A stretch of 64,000 nt of DNA from Pleurostoma richardsiae (Eukaryota; Ascomycota; Sordariomycetes; Calosphaeriales; Pleurostomataceae): positions 1-64,000 of the forward strand of contig JANBVO010000078.1 of NCBI GenBank assembly GCA_030052745.1, in the 5' to 3' direction. The position numbers and the translations under genes are program-made. Below are positions 55,632-64,000 of the stretch, piece after piece. The first letter of the stretch is position 1; each line of letters begins with the position of its first letter. The notes beneath the pieces are model-generated. The model was not told the origin of the DNA and did not search any database. It was given only the letters and a program-made list of their open reading frames with translations.

Positions 55632-57920
55632 ATGGTGCGACGGAGTGATATTTCTCCGCTTCCAGCGAAGTCTCAAAAAGCTTACTATAGGACAGGAGTA
55701 GAATGCAGAAACTTGTCTCCCGCAGCCAGGCCAACGCAGGTACGTAGCTCATACAAGACGCCGAGGCGCCGGGATAAGCCAACAATATTGACGATTCAAG
55801 GGCGGACGGCATGTAGTGTCTGCCATCAGAGGAAGGTCAGGTGTGACGCCCACGACGCCGGCTTTCCTTGTTCCAACTGCAAAAGGTGTGGCCACGCCGA
55901 GCAGTGCCGCCTCCACCTGAAGCGGAAGCGGCGCTCCAGGCTCGAGCGCATCGCCGAATCCCCACTGCCCCTCGCGCCCCCGGGGTCCCTGTTCCGGCAG
56001 GGACTCGCGAGTGGTGCGCAGGTTAACGCCCTCGACGTCATCAACACCAACAGTGGCTCCCCGGGGTGTGCGTCCTCACTCTCAGTCCGTGTGTCACCAC
56101 AGCCCGCGGAGGACGCCCCAGAGTCGGTCACCAGTTGTGTAGTCGAGACAGCCACGAGCGAAGGCGACGATGGGGGCCTCGGGGTTGACCTCCTGGCGCT
56201 GCATCCTCACGTCTCCAAGAATGGAGAACACAAAAAGTACCTCGTCGAATTCATTGACCAGCCACTGATCACGGAGAGGCCCATTGATAAGAATGCCCGG
56301 ATAATGTACGTCGGCAGCGAGCTATCCAACACCAATTTCCTTCTGAGGCGGCAGCTCGGCAAGAAGATGTCCAGTGTCAGCCATTATGCCACAAACCGCA
56401 TCGATCGTCAGCACACGTGCCATGAGCCCGACCGGCTCCCTGTGGAGGCCTTTCAGCTTCCGCCCAGGGCGGTTGTCGACAAACTTCTAGATGCCTACTT
56501 CAATCACATTAATCCGGGTTTCCCTGTCATCGACACTGATGTCTTCATGCGACAGTACCGCGCCCGGGACCCCCTCAACCCTCCATCGCTGCTGCTACTA
56601 CACGCCATTCTGGTGGCTGGTGCTCACGCGTTCTACACCGACACGGAACGGCGCGAGTCACTCAAGTCAATCTTCTTCCGGCGTGCCAAGATCCTGTTCG
56701 ACGCCCGTTTCGAGCGCAACCGCGACACAATCGTGCAGGCCGCCTTGCTTCTGACCTGGCATGCCGATGGACCCGAGGATGTCGCCGCCAACGCCTGGTT
56801 CTGGGTTGGGGTGGCGGCACGCAATGCCACGGGACTTGGTATGCACCGTGATGCCGACGCCAGCACCCTCGTCTCGCACAACAAGCGCATGTGGCGGCGC
56901 GTCTGGTGGCTGCTCTTCCAATGCGACGTCCTGGTCTCCTTGCAGTACGGACGACCGCAGTCTATACATCTCGAAGACTCGAATGTCCAGAGCCTCCGGG
57001 CATCTGATTTCCAGGACTGTGGCGAGGGCGTGCAGGTCGATCACGTAATCCAGATCACCGAGCTCTGCATTATTATCTCCGGGATACTGCGCCACCAGTT
57101 TCGCAATCCTCAGTCACAAGAAGCTCGACTGGACTATGTCCGGAGTACGGATGAGGCGCTGGCGAAGTGGTCACTGCATCTACCGCAACCATTACATATG
57201 GGTATCAGCCCTTCCATAGATATCTGGACGGCTACCCTACATTTGCACTACAACACGGCTCTGAGCTTGCTTCACCGGGCGCGTCCATCCCTCCAAGAAT
57301 CGGGGGACCAGCAGCCCGACGACGCGGATATCTGCGCAACAGCTGCAGTAGCCATCCAGCAGATTTTCCAGTGCCTCTGCGAGCGGGGCAACATCAGGTT
57401 TCTTTGGTCTGCAACCGTCAACTGCCTCTTCACTGCACTCGTCCAGTTGAGCCTGGAAGTTCGCATATCAAACCCGGTACTTGCCGTAGCAGCCGTGAGG
57501 CGATATGACTCTGCATTGTCTTCTCTGCGCTGCCTGGCAGACTTTTGGCCCAACGCCCAAGCAATCGTTCATTTTTTTGAGGACTCAGTGAGACTAGAAA
57601 GACATCGCAATACCCCTTCAAGAAGTTGGAACCAGGATCCTGGAGCCGTCCCCGGGGCCAAGAGTTGCGCCCACTGTCAGAGCGCAACACAGGCGCCACT
57701 AGCAGACCCTAAGGCGTCGGGGCATCCGGGCATCATACCACCAGTGTTCGTGTCCACTACTGGCACGGATGGCACAGATCTCACGGACACGCTTCCCAAT
57801 ATCATGACCGGACGGCACCTCCCGCGTGACGATTCTGAGGTTGCAGATCCTTGGAATGGTTGGTTGCCAATTTACTGGCAGCAGCCTGAGTCAACTGACG
57901 ACTTTCTATTCAGCTTTTGA
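55632..57920 (+). CDS. Zn2Cys6 transcription factor (CTF1-beta-like layout)
   Basis: A continuous frame of 762 residues from the ATG at 55632. The zinc cluster is at about 60-90: ACSVCHQRKVRC, then CSNCKRCGHAEQC, followed by the basic KRKRRSRLER linker. The fungal-trans domain spans about 280-560, with FPVIDTDVFMRQY, LLLLHAILVAGAHAFY, GLGMHRDAD and RMWRRVWWLLFQCDVLVSLQYGRPQSI. The last motif is common in regulators related to cutinase transcription factor 1-beta and acetamidase regulators. The C-terminal tail (about 650-762) is acidic and disordered, a likely activation region. A first intron upstream of the zinc cluster cannot be excluded but no frame-keeping one is evident. It probably controls the flanking DapA-family, dioxygenase and permease genes; this is inferred from proximity. 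Confidence 0.9.
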   Translation: MVRRSDISPLPAKSQKAYYRTGVECRNLSPAARPTQVRSSYKTPRRRDKPTILTIQGRTACSVCHQRKVRCDAHDAGFPCSNCKRCGHAEQCRLHLKRKRRSRLERIAESPLPLAPPGSLFRQGLASGAQVNALDVINTNSGSPGCASSLSVRVSPQPAEDAPESVTSCVVETATSEGDDGGLGVDLLALHPHVSKNGEHKKYLVEFIDQPLITERPIDKNARIMYVGSELSNTNFLLRRQLGKKMSSVSHYATNRIDRQHTCHEPDRLPVEAFQLPPRAVVDKLLDAYFNHINPGFPVIDTDVFMRQYRARDPLNPPSLLLLHAILVAGAHAFYTDTERRESLKSIFFRRAKILFDARFERNRDTIVQAALLLTWHADGPEDVAANAWFWVGVAARNATGLGMHRDADASTLVSHNKRMWRRVWWLLFQCDVLVSLQYGRPQSIHLEDSNVQSLRASDFQDCGEGVQVDHVIQITELCIIISGILRHQFRNPQSQEARLDYVRSTDEALAKWSLHLPQPLHMGISPSIDIWTATLHLHYNTALSLLHRARPSLQESGDQQPDDADICATAAVAIQQIFQCLCERGNIRFLWSATVNCLFTALVQLSLEVRISNPVLAVAAVRRYDSALSSLRCLADFWPNAQAIVHFFEDSVRLERHRNTPSRSWNQDPGAVPGAKSCAHCQSATQAPLADPKASGHPGIIPPVFVSTTGTDGTDLTDTLPNIMTGRHLPRDDSEVADPWNGWLPIYWQQPESTDDFLFSF

Positions 57921-58010
57921 AGAGGACGACTTGTAGAGGTATAAGACACTCCAGGGGCTCAAGTTTAGGCTAGTCAGATGGAAGACAATCTGAGTTATTT
58001 CGACCTATGT

Positions 58011-59206
58011 CTAGCACAGTCCAAGTTGCATCCTCGCCTCGTCCTCCGCACATTCGCCATCATCTTCCTCTATCAGAGCAGGGATGGGCACGTTGGCTAA
58101 GGGGGTGAGACGGAATGCATGCCGGCGCTCCCCAGCCGGGTAATCGAGAGTTTGTGAATGGTTCGTCACACGCTGATCCCATACCAGCACTGTCCCTGCC
58201 TCGTACCTGATGCGACACTGAAAGTCTTGTCGCCTGGCAATGTGATCGAAGAGGAATCCGAGGAGACAGTCGGACTCCTCTTGGTCAAAGCCAACTACAT
58301 AATGATCAGCATTGCAACCATCTAGAAGTTTCCAAGATGAGACTCACCTATCTTTTTGGTGTAGACAGGGTTGACATATAGAGCCTTTTCCTTCGTGACT
58401 GGGTGAACGATCACAACCGGATGTTCCTGCACTAGCTCCTTCCTCCTCATCACGGCATCCTTTCCGTTCCTGAGCTCCTGTGTCACACCGTCGTTGTTGG
58501 TATGGATCGCGGTGAGACCTTCGAGTCTCTTGCGGAAACGTGGGCTGAGTGACTTATAGGCCTGGACGCTGGAGCTCACGAGCGTATCGCCGCCCGCAGC
58601 CGCCGGTGACTCAAGCATGCAGATAAAGGTTGTCCCGGGCGTCTGCGGCTCTGGCGACTGGTCGGTGTGCCACTGGATGGGACTGCGGCCCTTCCACGAC
58701 CGGCGTACCCGAAGGTCGTCCTTATGGTCGTAGATGATCATGTGCTCGGGGCTGCCGGCGCTGGGATGAGGCGCCCAGCCATGGATGTGTAGCGGACCGA
58801 AATGGCGTACAATGCGTTTCTGCTCCTCAAAACCGATGTCACGGAAGTCCTGGTTGCGAAAGACGAGAGCACCACGACGCGCCGCCATGAGCGCGAGCTC
58901 GTCTAAACCAGCGGGAGAAAGCTGAGAAAGCTGTACACCCTCAATCTCCGTGCCAACATGTGGGGATAGGTCCAACACACGCGTCGCCGTCGCGAGCAAA
59001 TTGTTCAGGGACGGATCCGCCCGGTGGCCAGGATCAAAGTGGTCGAAGTACCCAAGATCCTCGACCTTCTCGAGCGGGTCGTAGAACGGCATGTACTCCG
59101 GATACAGCGGAGAGCCATCCTCATTTTTGGTGCGAGTTGCCAACTTCCTACCGAGCAGGCCGTAGCTGCTGGGTGCTGGTGAAGGCATGGTCGCTGATGG
59201 TGCCAT
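58011..59206 (-). CDS. TauD/TfdA-family Fe(II)/2-oxoglutarate dioxygenase
   Basis: Two exons on the minus strand, 59206-58348 and 58294-58011, give 380 residues; the intron is 53 bases. The enzyme should hydroxylate a small acid using O2 and 2-oxoglutarate, as in taurine/sulfonate or alkyl sulfate cleavage. The facial triad is complete: His and Asp in IQWHTDQSPEPQ, and the distal His in VTNHSQTLDY, which only exon 2 supplies. The 2-oxoglutarate-binding Arg is in RRHAFRLTP. GTTFICMLESP and GGDTLVSSSV are typical of the family. The ATG at 59206 is used. The frame is open 29 codons further to 59293 but has no ATG there. No targeting signal is seen. Its neighbours are the Zn2Cys6 regulator (convergent) and a Dal5-type permease (divergent, about 610 bases away). 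A nutrient-scavenging role is likely, though the substrate is unknown. Confidence 0.92.
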
Positions 59207-59819
59207 ACCTGAAAATGAGTTGCAAGTCTGTCCCTCGATTGTATTAGATAGTATATAAGTGTGTGCTCCTGTGTGAAGGCCGAGAGTCGTCAATAACCAT
59301 TAAGTAGTAATGCATGTTCACCCCTCTCGGAGGCTCAAAATCAAGATCTGTCTTACGTTAAGCCCGACGTATAGACAAGTGTAACATAGTGGGCCGCTGC
59401 CGCCCTCGGCGGGATACCAGCGGAGCAACATATTCGCAACGACGCTGTTACGCCGATCTTGCTGATAAGACTAGTCACAAGAAGCCGCTGGCGCCGAACC
59501 CTCGCTCGGCGTGATGATTCGTCCAATGAAAAGCACCGTATTGCGAAGAACCACTGTGGAACCATTGAAGAAGCCGACAAATCAGTACGCTAATACACGA
59601 CTCAAGCGCCGATATTTGGTGTTATCTCCCACAACTTATCTTCTCTCAAACTAGAGTCTAGTACAGTCCTGTAAGCAGGATCGGATATCTCAGTTCGATG
59701 CAGTACGGCCGCTGATAAGCCAAGGGGATACATAAGGCCTCGTCTGCATGAGGTTTTCAAATGCCTTGTCTGTAGCAATATTGAGTTTGCATCGGGTTTC
59801 AAGCAACCACAGAGTCAAA
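59207..59819. other. Divergent promoter of dioxygenase and permease
   Basis: About 610 bases between two divergent genes. No gene was recognised. The shared promoter supports joint control. Confidence 0.5.
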
Positions 59820-61600
59820 ATGCTCCCCTCTGAAGTGTCGTCCACCGAGGACATTGAGAAGCGCGCCCTGGAGCAGCCTACGTCGATAAAGTCAGCCGCC
59901 GTTGGAGAAGTTTCCGAGCCCAATCCCGAGTATGAGCGGTACCTGGAGCTTCATCACCAGTTTGACGGTCCCGGCCGGAAGAAGCTAATGCGGAAATGTG
60001 CGTAACTCCTCGGCTTTGGCGTCGGATGAAGCAGCTGACATGTCCGAAGTGGATTGGCGGCTGCTCCCTACTCTGAGTTTCCTGTATCTCATGTGCTCCC
60101 TCGACAAGGCCAACGCGGGAAATGCCAAGGTATGCGGTCCTTACCACGGACAGAGAACAATGACTGATCTTGGCCGCAGCTCTTTGGCTTTCTCGAGGAC
60201 GTGGGCATGACCTCGACCCAATTCAATCTCGCTCTGATGTACCTGTTCTTTACCTATGGCCTTTGCGAGCCGGTATCCAACATCATGCTGCGTCGCCTCG
60301 GCCCGAAAATCTGGTTTCCCTGCATCGTTACGGCATGGGGCCTGATCACCACCCTGACCTGCCTGGTCCAGAACTACGGGTCCTACGTGGTGATTCGTCT
60401 TATGCTGGGTTTGACCGAGGCCGGGCTGTACCCCGGCTCATACTTCATTCTCAGCATGTGGTACACCCCCAAGGAGCTAGCTACGAGGTTTGTGACCAGT
60501 ATGATATGGTTCTCGATGAGTGGTGCTGACTGATGTATCGGAAGGATGGCTATCTTTTATGGTGCCAATACTTCAGCTGGAGCCTTTGGAGGTGTCATTG
60601 CCTACGGGGTCGGGAACCTTGATGGTGCTCACGGCTGGAGGGCATGGAAGTGGCTTTTCCTAATCGAAGGCATCATCACCATTGCTGCCGGCTTGTCAAC
60701 CATGGTCTTCCTACCGTGAGCCATTCTAAAGATCCTTGCCGGAATATCAGACTAACAGGAATGGACAGAAACTTTCCACATCAGTACAGCAACGGGAAAT
60801 CGTCTAAGTGGTTCAGCGATGCCGAACTCGAGTATGCACAACTCCGAGTCAAATATGCGGCCGGCCCGAATCCCCCTTCGTACGTTTTCCGGTGGAGCGA
60901 CGTCATCGCCGCTGCCAAAGATCGCAAGACATACTTCATGATGATGCTCTTCTGGTGGGGAGGCTCAGTACCTACTTACTCCCTGAGTTACACCTTACCG
61001 ACTATGATAAAGAGTCTTGGCTACACAGCGGTGAAGGCTCAGGCTCTCAGCACTCCTCCCTACATATTCGCCACCTGCGTCTGCGTTTTTGTCGGCTGGA
61101 TGAGCGACAAATTCCAGCGCCGATTCTACAGCATCATGGGCTGCTACTGCCTAGGGCTGGTCGGCATCATCATCTTGTGGATTACCGTGCATCATAAGCA
61201 CCTGTACGGCGTCAGCTACTTTGCTATTTTCCTCGCCGCCGCTGGATACTCAGCACAAGCTCCCATTGTCGGTGCGTGGACCTCAGTCAACGTGCACAAC
61301 CCTTGCAAGAGGGCAGCAGCCATTGGTCTACTGATGTTATTTGGCTCCGTCGGCGGTGGGTCGATCGGTAGCAATATCTACCTTGCTAGTGAGGCGCCAA
61401 CATACCCTCTCGGATTTGGGTTTTCAATTGGAGCGACGGTGCTAGGAGCTATGATACCTGCAACAATCCACTGGTGTCTAATGAGGAGGGAGAACAAGAG
61501 GCGAGACAAGATAGATGCTACCCAAGTCCGAGTGCAGTATACACCCTCAGAGTTGAGCGAGATGGGTGAAGACTCGCCTCTATTTAGATTTACACTTTGA
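59820..61600 (+). CDS. MFS anion:cation symporter of the Dal5 (allantoate permease) type
   Basis: Five exons, 59820-59997, 60050-60129, 60180-60487, 60545-60715 and 60769-61600, yield 522 residues; the introns are 50-57 bases with CTGAC or CTAAC branch points. It is a plasma-membrane importer of small organic anions. Dal5-family blocks are LDWRLLPTLSFLYLMCSLDKANAGNAK, the loop with EPVSNIMLRRLGPKIWFP, and RLMLGLTEAGLYPGSYFILSMWY. Then RMAIFYGANTSAGAFGGV, WRAWKWLFLIEG and NVHNPCKRAAAIGL follow. Every intron join restores one of these. Fungal members carry allantoate, ureidosuccinate, dipeptides, vitamins such as nicotinate or pantothenate, or sulfonates. An in-frame ATG at 59748 would add 24 residues. 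Placed divergently from a TauD-type dioxygenase, it probably imports that enzyme's substrate. Confidence 0.92.
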
Positions 61601-61880
61601 ATCTTATCCTGTTCAGAGACGTAGCCGAAGGACAGATTTACGATGAATAAACTTTAAATAGATTAGAAATGTTATACGTTAAAACTATTTAAAAGTCTCC
61701 AGTTCATCTTACCTAACCCTACATGCAATAACTCGTAGAAATCATTTTTTCTAACCCTGAACTCCAGTTAGCGGCGATCAGGCTAAGATCGGCCACTGAA
61801 AATAAATAATTGGCCCGTGCATTCCGTCCAAATCGGGCTGGGCCAAGCCGGCGTATTGATTGGTCAGAAATTTTTAAGGT
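61601..61880. other. Left edge of the RIP-like island, possible transposon end
   Basis: The sequence at about 61,760-61,860 (GTTAGCGGCGATCAGGCTAAG followed by GATCGGCCACTG) has higher GC than its surroundings and marks a sharp change to AT-rich DNA. It resembles the terminal region of a fungal Tc1/mariner-like element, but I see no matching inverted copy inside the window. Confidence 0.25.
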
Positions 61881-64000
61881 AGAACCTACAACCCTATAGG
61901 GTTAAGGTTACCGTATAAAGGTTATTCAAGGTTACGGCAGATACAGTTGGAGTAGGGTTAGTATTCACGGTACGTAATTCGTAGTTTAGTACTTATGAGC
62001 GTAAAAAGAGGTAGCTTTTTATATTTATAAATACTAGACGGGTTAATAGTAGTAGATAACTATATACTATTATAGATATTTACGGTCGGCAATAGGTTTT
62101 ACGATTTACAATAAAGTAATACGATAAGGATTTACGACTGGGATACGCGTAGTTAAAAAGAAGGGAGCTTGTAGTAACTAAAATGTTCTAACAATAGTAA
62201 CTTTAAAATTAACGGATATTAACTAACTAACGATTAAAATAGAAGAGTTTATTACGGTTAATAAAAAACATCGGATATTATTATACCGTTTATATAATAA
62301 CGCTGTCCGCTTTAGTAGTAACTGTATCGAAGGCTATTTTCGTGCTTACTAAGTTAAAGGCTAGACCTTTAAAGATATCGTTAACTATTATAGTATAATA
62401 TAGTTTAACGATCCGTTAATAAGTATATTATTAGTAGACGGTATAGTACTGATCGAAGGATTACGTATATTATACGGTTTTAGTTGTATTTAATACCGTT
62501 TTATAACTATTACGATAGATAACGTTATTAAGTATTAGAGAATAGTAAACTATTTCGGAAGAAAAGGGCCTCGGTAGATTAGTATTAAACTCTAATTATA
62601 GATGTAGCTGTAGCGGAAATACGTATAGTATTAGATTGTTAATACGAACGAAAGGACTCTTAAAAACGACGGCGACGACGTAAACGTTAGTCCGATTAAT
62701 AAGATACTTTCGGAGTTTAAAGCCTAACGTGCTGGAAGTGCTGCACGTTGCCCTGTCCCCCGCAAAATTTTTAATAACGTTCTTCAGCCCCTTACTAAAA
62801 CCTACCCCTATCATGACCAACGTATAGAGCCTACGTTCATTACGCCTTGCCCTATTCGGTCGTACTAGAACGATGACTTATGCTGCTTGAACGTTAACCC
62901 CTACCTGCTACTATAGTTCTTTTCCCTTTTAAACGTTGATCTCTGTATTATCGTCTTTTTACCTTCTGAACGTTGACCTTTATCGACTATCGATTATCGT
63001 TCGGTCGCCTTTAAACGTTGACTTTTGTTACTATCGTCCTGCTGTCCTTTGTACGTTGACCCTTGTTACTATTGTCCTGCTGTCTTTTGTACGTTAACCC
63101 TTGTCGACTATTATCTTTTACCTTTTGAACGTTAACTTCTACTACTATCGTTCTTTCTACCGTCTTTTGATCTCTATACGTTGACCCCTGCTACTATTAT
63201 CCCTTAACTTTTTAACGATAATTTATACTATTATCGTTCTTATTTTGGCCCGTGTTTTTCGTTTGATAATTTCGACCCATCTTATATCGATATTTTTCTA
63301 CAGCTCCCCTCTATACGAGTTATTTGACTTCTACTTTCCGTTATTCTTAACCTGATCTATACCTTTAGATTGATGATTTCTGTCCTTACTTATAGTACTT
63401 CCGGTAGTACTTTCTTTTTTAATAAAGATCTCCGTTTTAAGTAATAAAAGTAGAAAATGTATACTTTACTTATCTTTATACTTTCCCGGTAATTCGTTTT
63501 GTACCTATTTATTTTTTATTTTTCTATATTTTTGTCTTTTAGTTCGTCGGGTATTCGATTTTTCGTTATCTTTTTTTTTTCGCCTCGTCTATTTTAACGC
63601 TTTGTTTACTTTATCTAAATAGAGCTTAGTTCGGGTCGGTATGACGCCCTTAAACGAATTAAATTATTACTTCAGGACCTTTATTTTAATTATCTTAACT
63701 AGGTAATTTTAATTTACTTATTGTTATTACTTCTATTATTTATTTATAAAAAAACCTACTGTTGCCTATATAGTTAATATGTACCTTTAATAGTAAGATA
63801 TATACGTTATTAATTTATATATAACTATAATATATTTTCCCTCCTTACTTTAACTAGACGTGAACTTCGTATTAGTTAGTAAGGATGTCCGATAATCGAA
63901 AGCGCTATAGGAAGTCGAAGAGTAGTTTTATAGCCCTCGTCGCTGTTTTAGTCTTATCCCCGCTTACAAGTATCTTACCTTTTATCTACGTAGACAGAGG
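61880..64000. repeat. AT-rich island with RIP-like composition
   Basis: About 2.1 kb, running off the right end. In the 60 bases at 62221-62280 I count ten TpA, one CpA and no TpG, the pattern left by CpA-to-TpA mutation of repeated DNA, while CpG remains common. No protein frame of any transposon family can be read. It is most likely an ancient, heavily mutated transposable element. Its family and other end are not visible. Confidence 0.7.
62889..63225. repeat. Degenerate tandem repeat, unit about 38-45 bases
   Basis: The core ACGTTRAC (plus weaker variants) recurs at about 62890, 62932, 62969, 63014, 63052, 63091, 63129 and 63179, with a last weak copy at 63212. Each is followed by a CTACTATYRT-like and CTTTT-like stretch. 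Spacings are 42, 37, 45, 38, 39, 38, 50 and 33 bases. It is an old minisatellite inside the RIP-like island. Confidence 0.7.

Noticed and set aside
1-64000. CRISPR arrays, prophage, bacterial operons or riboswitches
   Set aside because: None seen. The gene structure is eukaryotic throughout and no regularly spaced identical repeats occur.

Overview
This window looks like chromosomal DNA from a filamentous ascomycete (Pezizomycotina, possibly Eurotiomycetes, though I cannot fix the genus). The protein genes carry short introns, mostly 50-80 bases, with GT..AG ends and CTRAC-like branch points. Families typical of such fungi dominate: Zn2Cys6 regulators, MFS permeases, P450s, CAP and Vps62 secreted proteins, and a SLATT membrane protein. 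A CpA/TpG-poor, TpA-rich island at the right end looks like repeat-induced point mutation (RIP). I assembled exon structures by hand from splice signals, reading frame and family conservation. No alignment or expression data were available.

Layout. 1-11.4 kb: a zinc alcohol dehydrogenase, an intron-containing tRNA-Ala, a P450 whose membrane anchor lies in a small separate first exon, and a secreted CAP protein. 12.2-18.9 kb: three genes on the minus strand, a sugar/oligosaccharide permease, a GH43 enzyme without a signal peptide and a Zn2Cys6 regulator. They fit an uptake-plus-cytosolic-hydrolysis module for plant-wall oligosaccharides. 19.5-20.5 kb: a permuted-papain-like protein. 22-26 kb: two decayed host genes, an arylsulfotransferase-family protein and an acyl-protein-thioesterase-like hydrolase. 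26.9-38.7 kb: a secreted Vps62-like protein, a GABA/choline-type permease with two GC-AG introns, a type 1 methionine aminopeptidase with a zinc finger, and a DHA2 drug-efflux-type MFS with three TCCGYGGA boxes upstream.

39-53 kb: a CVNH-like protein, about 6 kb with no recognisable gene, a secreted amidase with an overlapping upstream ORF, a fungal SLATT two-TM protein with a long C-terminal coiled coil, and an F-box protein. 53.9-61.6 kb: a compact four-gene group, a DapA-family aldolase/lyase, a Zn2Cys6 regulator, a TauD-type dioxygenase and a Dal5-type permease. It has the shape of a small regulated catabolic cluster. 61.6-64 kb: the RIP-like island with a degenerate tandem repeat of about 40 bases.

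The most interesting items are the SLATT protein (a family predicted to act as pore-forming immune or cell-death effectors), the two putative catabolic modules, three GC-AG introns at positions that protein conservation fixes, and the shared TCCGYGGA motif upstream of the efflux pump.
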